NCBI RefSeq assembly: GCF_025907915.1
Contig: NZ_JAPAAF010000002.1
Coordinates: 248,001-312,000, forward strand
Direction: 5' to 3'
From: Gaoshiqia sediminis
GTDB lineage: Bacteria > Bacteroidota > Bacteroidia > Bacteroidales > Prolixibacteraceae
DNA length: 64,000 nt
Part shown: positions 1 through 9,716 of the stretch, piece after piece
How positions within the stretch are numbered: position 1 is the stretch's first letter
How the letters are laid out: each line of letters begins with the position of its first letter
Program-made: the position numbers and the translations under genes
The notes under the pieces: model-generated
What the model was told of the DNA's origin: nothing
Databases searched by the model: none
Seen by the model: the letters and a program-made list of their open reading frames with translations, nothing else

Positions 1-2
1 TG

Positions 3-1031
3 TTGGATAAAATGGTGCTAACCAATCAATATTTCATGGACAAATGGCCCGACACCGGGAAAAGCATTGTCACGAACCGGGAACGCCCCAGCAACATCTG
101 GACAAGGGCCGTTTATTACGAAGGACTGATGGAGCTGTACAAAATCAAACCCGGCCCGGCCTATCTGGATTATGCGGTTTCGTGGGGTGAAGCGCATAGC
201 TGGGGCTTACGCGATGGCGTCACAACACGAAATGCCGATAACCAATGTTGTGGACAAACTTACATCGACCTGTATAACATGGAGGCCGACTCGGTTCGTA
301 TCCGCGATATCAAGGCCTCCATCGATTCGATGATGGTCACCGATAAAATTGATGACTGGGATTGGATTGACGCTCTGCAAATGAGCATGCCTGTGTTCGC
401 CAAACTTAAGGTGTTGACTGGTGATACCGCTTACTCGGAACGTATGTACGACATGTATATGGACACGAAAGTTACCCAGGGGTTGTGGAACCCGGAAGAC
501 AGCCTGTGGTGGCGCGATAAAGATTTCCTGCCTCCGTACACCGAACCTAACGGCGAAGATTGCTACTGGTCGCGTGGAAACGGTTGGGTAGTGGCTGCCC
601 TGGTTCGTGTGATCGACATTTTGCCCAACGACCCGCACCGCGATGAATACCAAAGCACCCTGCTCCAAATGCTGGAAGCGCTGATTCCGCTGCAACGCGA
701 AGATGGTTTCTGGGGCGTGAGCCTGCACGATCCCAGTCATTTCGAAGGCCCCGAAACTTCGGGAACAGCCTTGTTTGTTTACGGAATGGCCTGGGCGGTA
801 AATAATGGCCTGGTTGACGAAGCCAAATACAAACCGGTCATCCAGAAGGCTTGGAATGCGATGGCCCAAAAAGCAGTTCACGAAAACGGCTTCCTGGGAT
901 ACCTGCAAGGAACCGGCAAAGAACCGAAAGACGGACAGCCGGTAACGTACACCAGCATGCCCGACTTTGAGGATTATGGATTGGGCTGCTTCCTGCTGGG
1001 CGCCAGCGAAGTGTATAAGATGGCCGAATAA
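3..1031 (+). CDS. GH105/GH88-type unsaturated glucuronyl/rhamnogalacturonyl hydrolase (5' partial)
   Basis: The visible 342 residues look like the (alpha/alpha)6-barrel of the YteR/GH105-GH88 hydrolases, which remove unsaturated uronic acids left by polysaccharide lyases. The run WIDALQMSMPVF (Asp at visible residue 123) matches the family's catalytic Asp region, and SRGNGWVVAAL and the Trp-rich loops also fit. The reading frame is open to the window edge and the first visible codon is an internal TTG, so the signal peptide and first part of the barrel lie upstream. It sits upstream of a GH95 gene and near SusC/SusD, which fits a periplasmic role in pectin-type glycan breakdown. Exact substrate is not readable from sequence. 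Confidence 0.85.
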   Translation: MDKMVLTNQYFMDKWPDTGKSIVTNRERPSNIWTRAVYYEGLMELYKIKPGPAYLDYAVSWGEAHSWGLRDGVTTRNADNQCCGQTYIDLYNMEADSVRIRDIKASIDSMMVTDKIDDWDWIDALQMSMPVFAKLKVLTGDTAYSERMYDMYMDTKVTQGLWNPEDSLWWRDKDFLPPYTEPNGEDCYWSRGNGWVVAALVRVIDILPNDPHRDEYQSTLLQMLEALIPLQREDGFWGVSLHDPSHFEGPETSGTALFVYGMAWAVNNGLVDEAKYKPVIQKAWNAMAQKAVHENGFLGYLQGTGKEPKDGQPVTYTSMPDFEDYGLGCFLLGASEVYKMAE

Positions 1032-1183
1032 GTTAATGTTATTCTAAGTTGAAGGGAGAAGAGCCGCTGTTGTCCAGGTTCTTCTCCTTTTTCTTTTAAC
1101 GCTTCTTAAAAGGCAGTTTTGAAGTGGCTCATGAGCTAACCCAGTTCAACAGAGAAAGCAGAACGTCCTGAGCCTTCCGGCTG

Positions 1184-1405
1184 TTATCAGTTGATAATAC
1201 TTCACCGAACCACTGGGGGAGTCTTCATCATTTAATAACGGCCTCCCTGAAGCGTCGGGCGAGCCTTTATCAGTTGATTATTGCTTCACCGCCATGTTGG
1301 GGGAGCTTTTATCATTTAATAAAAGGCTCACCAATGCAACGGGCAGGCTTTAATCATTTAATAACGTCTTCCCGAACGATCGGGGGATTCTTTATCATTT
1401 AATAA
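1184..1405. repeat. Six-copy tandem repeat, 41-42 bp period, AT palindrome core
   Basis: Six 14-base cores of the type TTATCATTTAATAA begin at 1184, 1225, 1267, 1309, 1351 and 1392, so the period is 41 or 42 bp throughout. Copies 1 and 3 carry GTTG in place of TTTA, which makes copy 1 a near-perfect palindrome (TTATCA/TGATAA arms). The 27-28 bp between cores is GC-rich and also related: it starts with a CTTCACC-like stretch and ends with a GGGGGAG-like stretch that can pair as an imperfect hairpin, best in unit 5 (CCCGA/TCGGG). The 41/42 alternation excludes a coding repeat. Function unknown; protein-binding array or transcribed hairpin string are both possible. Confidence 0.8.
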
Positions 1406-1599
1406 TGCTTTCGCCGAAGCTCCGGACAAGTTATAAGAGTTCTTCCAGGAGCTGCTCCCTAAAAAAAGCGGCGATCTTAACAAGCTACATGGGAGGTTTT
1501 GCAGGAATAACCGGGAACAACTATTTGCATGAAATAAAGGTTTTCCCTTTATCATGAACCTGTTGCAGAATTTCTCCACCCGTTTTTTATCAGATATGG

Positions 1600-1607
1600 T
1601 ATGTTTG
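1600..1607 (+). promoter_or_regulatory. Putative -7 box (TATGTTTG) for the GH95 gene
   Basis: TATGTTTG matches the Bacteroidota sigma-A -7 consensus TAnnTTTG and lies 46 bases before the GH95 ATG. No TTG is found at the expected -33 spacing, so the call rests on one box. Confidence 0.4.
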
Positions 1608-1653
1608 CTTTTCGAAAAGAACTTATTTTTGAGGTTCACTAATACAACTAATC

Positions 1654-4047
1654 ATGATCAAATCAACCTCAATTTTCTTTTTGGCCCTGGTTTTCTTATT
1701 TTCCTGCAAGCAAACAAAAGAAACCAACGATTTAAAATTGTGGTACCAACAACCCGCCGAACAATGGATGGAAGCCCTTCCCATTGGCAACGGAAGTTTC
1801 GGCGCCATGGTTTATGGGCGCACCGATACCGAGCTCATCAAACTGAATCACGACGAATTTTGGGCCGGTCACCCGCACGATTTCTCGAACCCCGACGTTG
1901 CCGGTATTGCCGAACAGGTGGCCATACTGGTGCACGAGCGCAAATACACCGAAGCCAACACCCTGGTGCGTAAACTTCAGGGACCTTACACGCAGCCTTA
2001 TCAGCCGCTGGCCGATTTGGAACTGACGCTCCATCACCGCAATCACACGAACTACCGCCGCGAACTGAATCTATCGGATGCCATTACTACCGTGAGCTAC
2101 GATAACAACGGCGTGAGCTATACCCGCGAACTGTTCAGTAGCTTCCCCGACCAAATAATGGCCATTCGCTTGACGGCCTCCAAAGCCGATTCGCTGAACT
2201 TCAGCCTAAGCCTGAAAAGTTTGGTCAATTACAACGTGAAGGCTGTGGGCGACGTGTATAGCCTGGTAGCCAAAGCCGACCAGGATATTCTTCCGAACTA
2301 CTTTAAACAGGGCGACGAAGCCCGTACCTACGGCGGCTGGGACGGCGATGGTATCAAGGCTCAGGTTAATGTGCGCGTGATTGCCCCCGGCGCGAAGGTC
2401 ATCGTTTCGGATGCAGGCATTGAGTTGAATGACGGACAGGAAGCATTGATTTTGCTGTCGGCAGCAACCAGTTTTAACGGGCCGTTTAAGTCGCCCGGCT
2501 TTGAGGGAAAAGATTATGCAGCCATTGCAGACAGCCTGCTCGAAAAAGCTTCGACTCAAAATTGGGAAAGCCTCAAAGGCAAACACCTGGCCGACTACCA
2601 CTCGCTGTTTAACCGGGTGAAGCTCGACCTGGGCCAGTTGGCAGGAACCGATACCCTTCCCACCGATGAACGCATCCTGGCTTTCCGCGAGAACCAAGAC
2701 CACGGCATGGTTTCGCTGTTGTTCCAATACGGGCGCTATCTGCTGTTGTCGAGCTCGCGCCCGGGAACCCAGGCCGCCAACTTGCAAGGTATTTGGAGCC
2801 GGGCCATTCAACCGCCCTGGAATGCCAATTACACGCAAAATATTAATCTTGAAATGAACTACTGGCCGGCCGAACTAACCAACCTCAGCGAGCTGACCGA
2901 GCCACTGATGCGTCTGATTAAAACCAACGCGATAAAAGGCGAGGCGGTGGCCAAATCGTACTACGGCCTCGACGGCTGGACCAGCCACCACAACGGAGAC
3001 ATTTGGGGACATGCCGCCCCTGTCGGGCAGGGCGGCAACGACGATCCCATGTGGGCCAACTGGAGCATGGGCGGTGTCTGGATGCTGAACCATGCCTGGG
3101 AACATTACCTGTTTAACGGCGACAGCGCCTTCCTGGCCGATATGTACCCGGCCATGAAAGGGGCTGCCCGCTTCGTAATCGGCCGCCTTGCAATAAATGA
3201 AAAGGGCTACTACAAAACGGCTTTCGGCACTTCGCCCGAAAACCAGTTTATCGACCCGCAAACCGGCGCGAAAGTGGCTATTTGTGCCGGCCCCGCTGCC
3301 GACCTGGCCATGACCAACGAACTGCTGAACAATTGCCGGAAGGCGACCGAAATACTGGAAACCGATCCCGAATTTCAGGTTGAGTTGGATAGCTTGATTC
3401 CCGGATTGCAGCCCTTCAGGATAAACGATAAAGGAACCTTGATGGAGTGGAACGAGGATTTTGAGGAAGTTGACCCGCACCACCGCCACTTGAGCCATTT
3501 GTACGGCTTTCATCCGGGTAACCAGATTAATTTGTGGGATACGCCCGAATTGTTTACTGCCGTCGAAAACTCGCTGCTGCGCCGAGGCGATGAGGCTACC
3601 GGCTGGTCGATGGGCTGGAAAACAAATATGTGGGCTCGCATGCTGGATGGCGATCACGCCCTGGAAATCATCAACAACCTGTTCACTCCGATTGATTTCG
3701 GCCCGAAAACGGAACACCGCGGTGGCGGCATGTACAGAAACATGCTCGATGCGCACCCGCCCTTCCAAATCGACGGTAACTTTGGAGTAACCGCCGGTAT
3801 TGCCGAAATGTTGCTGCAAAGCCATGCGGGGGCCATTCACCTTCTTCCTGCCCTGCCAGCCAAATGGGCTGAAGGCTCGGTTACCGGACTAAAAGCACGT
3901 GGCGGGTTCACGGTGGATTTGAACTGGGACGAGGGCAAACTGGCATCGGCCACCATTCATGCTGCTTTAGGTGGCAAATGTCTCATTAGATCGGAATGGA
4001 AGCTCGACTTACCCGAAGCTTCGGCGACCAGCCAGCTAACCCGTTGA
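1654..4047 (+). CDS. GH95 alpha-L-fucosidase-family lipoprotein, frameshifted near the 3' end
   Basis: The 797-residue product belongs to glycoside hydrolase family 95, which removes alpha-1,2-L-fucose (or alpha-L-galactose) with inversion. N-terminal [18 protein letters not shown] is a family hallmark. The catalytic set is visible: Asn396 and Asn398 in [10 protein letters not shown], the general acid Glu529 in GTSPENQF, and Asp707 in [13 protein letters not shown] lipoprotein signal ends in LFSC (Cys18), so the enzyme is probably membrane-anchored. The last residues ([10 protein letters not shown]) do not look like the family; the expected C-terminus continues in another frame to 4178, implying one lost base near 4020. 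The catalytic barrel is complete, so activity may survive. Confidence 0.93.
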   Translation: MIKSTSIFFLALVFLFSCKQTKETNDLKLWYQQPAEQWMEALPIGNGSFGAMVYGRTDTELIKLNHDEFWAGHPHDFSNPDVAGIAEQVAILVHERKYTEANTLVRKLQGPYTQPYQPLADLELTLHHRNHTNYRRELNLSDAITTVSYDNNGVSYTRELFSSFPDQIMAIRLTASKADSLNFSLSLKSLVNYNVKAVGDVYSLVAKADQDILPNYFKQGDEARTYGGWDGDGIKAQVNVRVIAPGAKVIVSDAGIELNDGQEALILLSAATSFNGPFKSPGFEGKDYAAIADSLLEKASTQNWESLKGKHLADYHSLFNRVKLDLGQLAGTDTLPTDERILAFRENQDHGMVSLLFQYGRYLLLSSSRPGTQAANLQGIWSRAIQPPWNANYTQNINLEMNYWPAELTNLSELTEPLMRLIKTNAIKGEAVAKSYYGLDGWTSHHNGDIWGHAAPVGQGGNDDPMWANWSMGGVWMLNHAWEHYLFNGDSAFLADMYPAMKGAARFVIGRLAINEKGYYKTAFGTSPENQFIDPQTGAKVAICAGPAADLAMTNELLNNCRKATEILETDPEFQVELDSLIPGLQPFRINDKGTLMEWNEDFEEVDPHHRHLSHLYGFHPGNQINLWDTPELFTAVENSLLRRGDEATGWSMGWKTNMWARMLDGDHALEIINNLFTPIDFGPKTEHRGGGMYRNMLDAHPPFQIDGNFGVTAGIAEMLLQSHAGAIHLLPALPAKWAEGSVTGLKARGGFTVDLNWDEGKLASATIHAALGGKCLIRSEWKLDLPEASATSQLTR

Positions 4048-4178
4048 TGGAATCAACAGCTGTTCCCAAACCGGAAGTTGCGGGAACACCCGGCCTTCAA
4101 CCTAAAAACAAGAAAGCATATTACCTGTACGAGGTAGAAATACCAGCCGGTGAGAAATTGGAAGTGAAGACGATTTAA
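4021..4178 (+). pseudogene. Displaced C-terminal tail of the GH95 gene
   Basis: About 52 codons in the -1 frame (FGDQPANPL ... GEKLEVKTI) continue the GH95 C-terminal beta-sandwich domain. Restoring a single T in CCCGAAGCTTCGG would join it to the main frame as PEAFGDQP. There is no separate start or function; it is the cut-off end of the gene, or a consensus error in the sequence. Confidence 0.7.
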
Positions 4179-4199
4179 AACGAAATTGAATCCAAAAAG

Positions 4200-4232
4200 A
4201 AAGGCGACCCGAATAATTTACGGATCGCCTTT
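4200..4232. terminator. Bidirectional terminator between GH95 and susD
   Basis: AAAGGCGACCCG (4200-4211) pairs with CGGATCGCCTTT (4221-4232) with one mismatch on the plus strand and a G-U pair on the minus strand. A run of A before it and T after it gives U-tracts both ways, so it can end both the convergent GH95 and SusC/SusD transcripts. Confidence 0.75.
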
Positions 4233-4254
4233 TCTAATATATCAAACTTATGAA

Positions 4255-6156
4255 CTAATAGCCGTTTGTTCCGAACTCATCCGGATTGGCAATAGCATCC
4301 AGGAATGATTGCGGAATTGGTCTGACGATATGTTTCGAAGGTTCGAATGTTGTGATGTCGGGGTTGGTTTCCGAAAGATACGCTGTGGTTAATTTACCGT
4401 AGCGTTTCAGGTCGTACCAGCGGGTTTGTTCACCGGCTAATTCGCGGGCACGTTCGGCAAGCACAAAGTCAAGATCTACTTCGCCTTGAGCAACTGCCAT
4501 TTCACCTGCACGGCCGGTAACAGAAGCGCGCTGACGAATAGCGTTTACATACTGTGCAGCTGCGGCCTGATCGTTGTTGTAACGCAAGGCAGCTTCTGCG
4601 GCAATCAGGTAAACTTCGCCCAAACGAAGAATGGGCACATCGCCTTCCCATTTCTGGTTATTGTAAATCCAGTATAACGATGAGAATTTGCGCATGGATG
4701 GATAGCATTCTTTGTAGTAAGTACCCAACGTGCTGGTTTCGGCAGACACCCATTTGCCGGACGCATCATACATATCTGATGGATCAACACACAGGAATGG
4801 CAACAGCGCTTTCTCTTCAGCCGGAATGGTATAGTTAGGAGTAAACACTGATATACCGTCGAGGTACCCGTTACCGTCTTCATCCACCATATTTACGTTT
4901 CCGGATGCGTTGATTCTATAGTAAGTTTGTCCGAAATAATAATCATTGCCAGGATCATATGTCCAGGCTGTATTTTTAATGACATGCCCGACCAGCGACT
5001 GATCTTTGCCGTATTTGTCAACCAATGATTGGGAGATGGTATAATCGCTCCATCTGGAGTTATAATACTCGGTAAAGAATGTTTCCGCAAAGCGGGTATC
5101 AGCAGGATCTTTCACCGGCTCGAAGATTTCGGTCATCAAATACTTTGTCGGTTTGAAGCCCCGGTCGTTTGCCCGGCTGTACCATGCGCAATTTTTCTCG
5201 GCAGTACCCCATTCTGCTCCAACGGTTTTGAGGTCCATCAGGTAATACTGACGGGTACGTCCGCGATTATCCTTGTCCGGATTGAGGAACCCTTCATGGT
5301 CGACCGCTTCGAGGAACAGGAACTCGCTATTGTTCTTGTTGTTCAGGCCATCCCACAGTTTGGAATAACCCGATTTGGTGTCGTCGCTGGTGTAAAGAGC
5401 ACAGTTGTAGGCTGCCTGATTGTCGATGAGTTCTTTTGCTGTTTCCAGGGCCAGTTTTGCATATTCCGAAGCATTGGCCTCGCCCAAACGGGTTCGTTGC
5501 AGATAAGCTTTTGCCAACATGCCATAAGCGGCTTTTTTGGCAACACGACCTCTTTCTGCACCTTGATTTACCGGAAGATGTTGGCAGGCAAATTTCAGGT
5601 CGCTGATAATCAGGTCGTAGAATTCCGGTTCGGAGCTGCGTGTCGGGTAGTTGTCAATTCCTGCTATTGATGAAGGTTCTGTTCTCAGGACAACATCGCC
5701 AAATTGCTCTACAAGGTGCATGTAGCTCCAGGCACGCAGGAAATAAGCTTCAGCAACTTTAGCATTCTTTTCTTCCTCCGAGTAATCTTCAACCAGGTCG
5801 GCATAGTAGATGGCAGTGTTGCAGTAATTAACAGTGGCATAAAATCCGTTCCAGATCACCCTCAAAGTCCCCAGTTCAGTATTCATTTTGCTGTCGTACA
5901 AGGTGAATCCTGATTCTTTGCTTTCGCTTACCCACAGATCGGTACCCATTTCCATGGCGCCGATACCATCAATTTTTCCGTAGAAATAGTATAGACCATC
6001 GTAACAATAGTTTACCAGGCTCTCAAATCCTTCCGGACTTGTATAAGCAACCTCCAGATCTACTGTTGAAGGATTTGTTTCTTCCAGTGAACAGGCCGTA
6101 AACAAGCTTATTAGGAGGATTGCTGCAGTCGTAATTTTTATATATACTTTTCTCAT
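4255..6156 (-). CDS. SusD/RagB-family outer-membrane nutrient-binding lipoprotein
   Basis: A 633-residue SusD-like protein, the glycan-binding lid that sits on a SusC transporter at the cell surface. It has a lipoprotein signal ending LFTAC (Cys22), the early YTSPEGFESLVNYCYDGLY helix typical of the family, TPR-like helices in the middle (AEAYFLRAWSYMHLVEQFGDV), and the C-terminal RARELAGEQTRWYDLKRYGKL motif seen in nearly all SusD proteins. It starts 16 bases after the SusC stop, so the two are cotranscribed. Substrate is inferred from the nearby GH95 and GH105 genes only. Confidence 0.95.
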   Translation of the reverse strand: MRKVYIKITTAAILLISLFTACSLEETNPSTVDLEVAYTSPEGFESLVNYCYDGLYYFYGKIDGIGAMEMGTDLWVSESKESGFTLYDSKMNTELGTLRVIWNGFYATVNYCNTAIYYADLVEDYSEEEKNAKVAEAYFLRAWSYMHLVEQFGDVVLRTEPSSIAGIDNYPTRSSEPEFYDLIISDLKFACQHLPVNQGAERGRVAKKAAYGMLAKAYLQRTRLGEANASEYAKLALETAKELIDNQAAYNCALYTSDDTKSGYSKLWDGLNNKNNSEFLFLEAVDHEGFLNPDKDNRGRTRQYYLMDLKTVGAEWGTAEKNCAWYSRANDRGFKPTKYLMTEIFEPVKDPADTRFAETFFTEYYNSRWSDYTISQSLVDKYGKDQSLVGHVIKNTAWTYDPGNDYYFGQTYYRINASGNVNMVDEDGNGYLDGISVFTPNYTIPAEEKALLPFLCVDPSDMYDASGKWVSAETSTLGTYYKECYPSMRKFSSLYWIYNNQKWEGDVPILRLGEVYLIAAEAALRYNNDQAAAAQYVNAIRQRASVTGRAGEMAVAQGEVDLDFVLAERARELAGEQTRWYDLKRYGKLTTAYLSETNPDITTFEPSKHIVRPIPQSFLDAIANPDEFGTNGY

Positions 6157-6172
6157 TTCCTATCAGTTTTTA

Positions 6173-9100
6173 TTAAAATGAAACATTAACACCGAACACA
6201 ATTTGTTTGTACAAAGGATACGAATCGGAAGCACCTGTTTCCGGATCCAGACCTTCCAGAAGATCATTTTTCGTGATGATAAAAGGATTGTAAACGGTTC
6301 CGTAAACACGAAGGTTCGAGAAGCCAATTCGCTTGCTGATGTTTTGCGGGAGACTGTATCCCAAGGTAATGTTCTTGATTTTTACGTAAGATGCCTCGGC
6401 GTAAGGAATCGCACTAAGTGTTGCATTGTAATTACCACCGGTACTTCTTGATAAATAGGGACGCGGGTAATCGTTGGTTGGATTATCTTCGGTCCAGTAA
6501 TTGTAATTGTCGGGTAAATTAACTCTTCCATAGCCAAAATAGCCCAGCAATCCGCCATTGATCATTTGGCCCCAGCGGGCAGTCATGAAAACACTCAAAT
6601 CGAAATTTTTATAGGTAAATGTGTTTTGGAAGCCGGCTGTCCATTTGGGTGATTCTTGTCCCAGGATCTGTCTATCATCATTTGCATTGATGGTGTAAGG
6701 ATTTTCGGCAGTGTATTCCGTTTCAGTAACATTGCCTTCATCGTCGGTGAGCTTTTGTACCCAAACACCGTCTGCTTTTTTTGTCAAACTGGTTTGCAGT
6801 TTCACATCCCCGGGTTGTAAGCCAAACACAGCTGCATCGGCTTCTTCACCCAGTTGCCAGATACCGATTTTTTTGTAATCGTAGAATGTGTTTTTTGGTG
6901 AACCCATGAACAAGCCCAGGGAAATCAGGTCGTCCACCGTGGTGCCGCTACCCAGGTCAATGGAAGTTACTTCTTCCCAGTTACGGGCAAAAGTGATGGA
7001 TGAATTCCATGAGAAATCGGCGGTTTTGATGTTTCTGGTGTTCAAGGTAAGCTCAATACCTCTGTTTTGCATTTCGGCAATATTGGTATTCATCTTATAC
7101 GAAATTTTTGGCGTGTAACCACCACTTGAAAAAGGAAGGTCGCGGGCGTAAATCACATCTTTTGTATCGGTATTGTACCATTCCAGCGATCCGTCGATGC
7201 GGTTTCCAAATAAGCCAAAATCAAGACCAATGTTCAGGTTGTACGATTTTTCCCATCCCAATGCGGTATTACCCACAACTTCAGTTGGAATGGTGGTGGG
7301 CACCTGGCCGGCCCCGAAGTTCAAGGCGTCCGATCCGCTGGTAACCTCAGTCAGGGTTGAATAAGCTCTTATGTTTGAGTTGCCTGATATCCCGTAACCG
7401 GTGCGAAGTTTTAAATTGCTCAGCCAGTTTCGGGTACTTTCCATGAAATTTTCGTCTGAGATACGCCAGGCAAATGCTCCTGCCGGGAAAATGTCCCATT
7501 GCTCGTAAAGCTGTGATGCTCCGTCGTATCGTACCGAACCTGTCAACAGGTATTTGCCTTTATATGAGTAATTGATACGGCCGGCCACTGACATTTTTTT
7601 GGTGTGAGAGTAGTTGGAACTAACAATGGGGTTAACACCTGCATCCAGGTTGTAGTAGCGGAAATCATCGTACAGGTATCCTTCGCTGTAGGCTGATTCT
7701 GATTCATTCTGGCTGTTGCCCCATGACGAAATCAGTGTTGCGGTAAAGTCGTGATCATCAGCAATGGTGAAGTTGTAGTTGGCGATGTTCTCCCAGGTAT
7801 AGCTGTAAGCCAGCGACGTGTTATAAGATCCGTTTCGGATAGCTGTCTGGCTCCCGGTCAACATCATATAGGTGTGATCACTGTTGTACACGCCATTGCG
7901 GCTGGTTGATAAGGATGTCCCTAAGATTGATTTGAAGGTTAATCCTTTGGCCAGCGTTAATTCGATATAAGGATTGGCTGTAATAGCAATTGCTTTGGTG
8001 TTGTTTTCATACGTATTAGGGATATCGTCAGCAATTAAGCTTACCACCGATTCTCCTTCAATTGGATATTGGTTGATGTTTCCTTCTGCATCATATACAT
8101 CTCCCAGAGGTACTGTACCAAAGGTTTTGTTAATACGGCTACCGCGAGAGTTTCCGTTGGTGTATGTCAATCCGGTTTGGATACCTGTTTTTGCCCAGTC
8201 AGCCAACTGAATATTGATGCTTCCGCGCATGGTATATTTATCCAGGAAATCATCTTTGTAGATACCGTCAGTCCGGTTGTAGCCCATCGAGAAGTTTGCC
8301 TGGACTACATCGGTGCCACCACGAACCGAAACGGAGTAGTTTTGTTGTGTCCCGGTTTTCAGCGTTTCATCCACCCAATCCACCCATTTGCCCTGATCGA
8401 TATAGGATTTTATTGACCCCATGTTCCAGTCAGAAAGCAACTGGTCAAGGTTAGAAGAGTGACTGCCCCTGGTAGCATAGTAACCTTCTTCCAGGTAGTC
8501 CAGCCATTCGTCGCCCTGGAGAGCGCTTGGGTATGATGGCCAACCGTTCACACTCACATAGGCGTCCATGTCAACCTGGATTTTGCCTTTTGTGGCCTGT
8601 TTGGTAGTAATGATAAAAACCCCGTTAGCACCGGCCGAACCGTAAATGGCAGTCGAGGAAGCATCTTTAAGAATGTCGATCGATTCAATATCGTTGGGGT
8701 TCAGGTTGTTGATGCTGCCCTGAATGCCATCGATGATGTAGATAGGTTCGCTGCTGGCGGTTAAGGAGCGGTTACCGCGTAAGAGGACGCTTGACCCGGA
8801 ATTGGCCCTTCCTGATTCGCGAGTAATGTCCAAACCGGCAACGCGGCCTTGCATGGCTTCAACCGGATTAACAACCGGAGCCATTTTTATTTCGTCGCTT
8901 TTTACTGAAGCAACAGCGCCGGTGAGGTCACGTTTTTTTACGGTACCATACCCAATGGCCACCACTTCCTCAATGCCGATGGCTTCTTCTTCCATATGCA
9001 CCTGTATGGTTGACTGGTTATTTACCGGCAGTTCCACCAGCTTCATCCCAACGAATGAAAACAGCAAAGTTCCGTTGGACGGCACATTTGGCAGGGTGTA

Positions 9101-9619
9101 ATTTCCATCGAAATCGGTGATGGTGCCGTTGGTGGTTCCTTTTACCAAAACGGTTACTCCGGGCAATGGCTGGCCTTGTGTATCGGTCACTCGCCCCGAA
9201 ACGGTTTTTTGTTGCTGAACTGCCTGGTTCCCTGCACGATTTGCTGATGCTGCTTCGCCGCGGGCAATCACAATCTGCCGGTCTTTGATGGTGTAGGTCA
9301 GGTTGGTGCCATCTAGAATGACATTTAACGTTTCCTGAATGTTGCTGTTGGTTAGGTTCACATCGATTTTCCTGTCCGATTGAATTTGTTCGTAGTTAAA
9401 GAGGAAATAGTAGTCTGTTTGATTCTCAATTTCTGAAAGAACCTGGATCAGATTGGCATTTTTCATGTTCAGGTTCAATACGGTTCTTTGAGAATAAGAT
9501 TTGGTTGCCCAGGTTTGTGCGACCAAAATCAAAAGTAGGCCGAGCATAAGTCTCATAATTCTTAAAGATTTAAATAAGGCATGGGCATACCAAGCCTCAT
9601 CGTTTTGACTTTTTTTCAT
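6173..9619 (-). CDS. SusC/RagA-family TonB-dependent transporter with STN signalling domain
   Basis: A 1148-residue outer-membrane importer. After a signal peptide the order is an STN domain (about 52-120), a carboxypeptidase-regulatory-like domain (about 140-210, GRVTDTQGQPLPGVTVLVKG), a TonB plug (about 225-345) and a 22-strand barrel ending in a strand with terminal Phe (FGVNVSF). The STN domain is the part that contacts a FecR anti-sigma factor, and the FecR and sigma genes lie directly upstream, so substrate passage probably signals to the sigma factor. It pairs with the adjacent SusD. Confidence 0.95.
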   Translation of the reverse strand: MKKSQNDEAWYAHALFKSLRIMRLMLGLLLILVAQTWATKSYSQRTVLNLNMKNANLIQVLSEIENQTDYYFLFNYEQIQSDRKIDVNLTNSNIQETLNVILDGTNLTYTIKDRQIVIARGEAASANRAGNQAVQQQKTVSGRVTDTQGQPLPGVTVLVKGTTNGTITDFDGNYTLPNVPSNGTLLFSFVGMKLVELPVNNQSTIQVHMEEEAIGIEEVVAIGYGTVKKRDLTGAVASVKSDEIKMAPVVNPVEAMQGRVAGLDITRESGRANSGSSVLLRGNRSLTASSEPIYIIDGIQGSINNLNPNDIESIDILKDASSTAIYGSAGANGVFIITTKQATKGKIQVDMDAYVSVNGWPSYPSALQGDEWLDYLEEGYYATRGSHSSNLDQLLSDWNMGSIKSYIDQGKWVDWVDETLKTGTQQNYSVSVRGGTDVVQANFSMGYNRTDGIYKDDFLDKYTMRGSINIQLADWAKTGIQTGLTYTNGNSRGSRINKTFGTVPLGDVYDAEGNINQYPIEGESVVSLIADDIPNTYENNTKAIAITANPYIELTLAKGLTFKSILGTSLSTSRNGVYNSDHTYMMLTGSQTAIRNGSYNTSLAYSYTWENIANYNFTIADDHDFTATLISSWGNSQNESESAYSEGYLYDDFRYYNLDAGVNPIVSSNYSHTKKMSVAGRINYSYKGKYLLTGSVRYDGASQLYEQWDIFPAGAFAWRISDENFMESTRNWLSNLKLRTGYGISGNSNIRAYSTLTEVTSGSDALNFGAGQVPTTIPTEVVGNTALGWEKSYNLNIGLDFGLFGNRIDGSLEWYNTDTKDVIYARDLPFSSGGYTPKISYKMNTNIAEMQNRGIELTLNTRNIKTADFSWNSSITFARNWEEVTSIDLGSGTTVDDLISLGLFMGSPKNTFYDYKKIGIWQLGEEADAAVFGLQPGDVKLQTSLTKKADGVWVQKLTDDEGNVTETEYTAENPYTINANDDRQILGQESPKWTAGFQNTFTYKNFDLSVFMTARWGQMINGGLLGYFGYGRVNLPDNYNYWTEDNPTNDYPRPYLSRSTGGNYNATLSAIPYAEASYVKIKNITLGYSLPQNISKRIGFSNLRVYGTVYNPFIITKNDLLEGLDPETGASDSYPLYKQIVFGVNVSF

Positions 9620-9666
9620 AAATTTGAAATGTTTGTGGGTTAATAAAACATGTTAACTCGTTTTGT

Positions 9667-9699
9667 AATCAGGGAAGCGCTGCAACCGCTTTCCTGATT
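9667..9699 (-). terminator. Hairpin between fecR-like gene and susC
   Basis: AATCAGGGAAGCG (9667-9679) pairs with CGCTTTCCTGATT (9687-9699) over 13 bp with one wobble or mismatch and a 7-base loop. There is no U-tract on the minus strand, so it is more likely a processing or attenuating hairpin separating regulator expression from susC than a full stop. Confidence 0.5.
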
Positions 9700-9716
9700 T
9701 TTATTCGTACTATCGG

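Larger units (their letters stand above)
1032..1653. other. 622-base intergenic region with a tandem array
   Basis: This gap between the two hydrolase genes has no credible gene. It holds the six-unit 41-42 bp tandem array described separately, then about 190 bases with no visible structure, and a TAnnTTTG promoter box close to the GH95 start. Short open frames across it are not conserved in character and run through the repeat in both directions. Confidence 0.7.

Noticed and set aside
1184-1405. CRISPR array
   Set aside because: The repeated core is only 14 bases and the parts between are related to each other, not unique; no cas genes are present.
1554-1973. Plus-strand gene overlapping the GH95 start
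   Set aside because: It is an out-of-frame shadow of the GH95 gene with no domain or signal.
2875-3840. Long minus-strand frame inside the GH95 gene
   Set aside because: It mirrors the codon bias of the true gene and has no recognisable motif.
4015-4047. Programmed ribosomal frameshift in the GH95 gene
   Set aside because: No slippery heptamer or following stem; a lost base explains it more simply.
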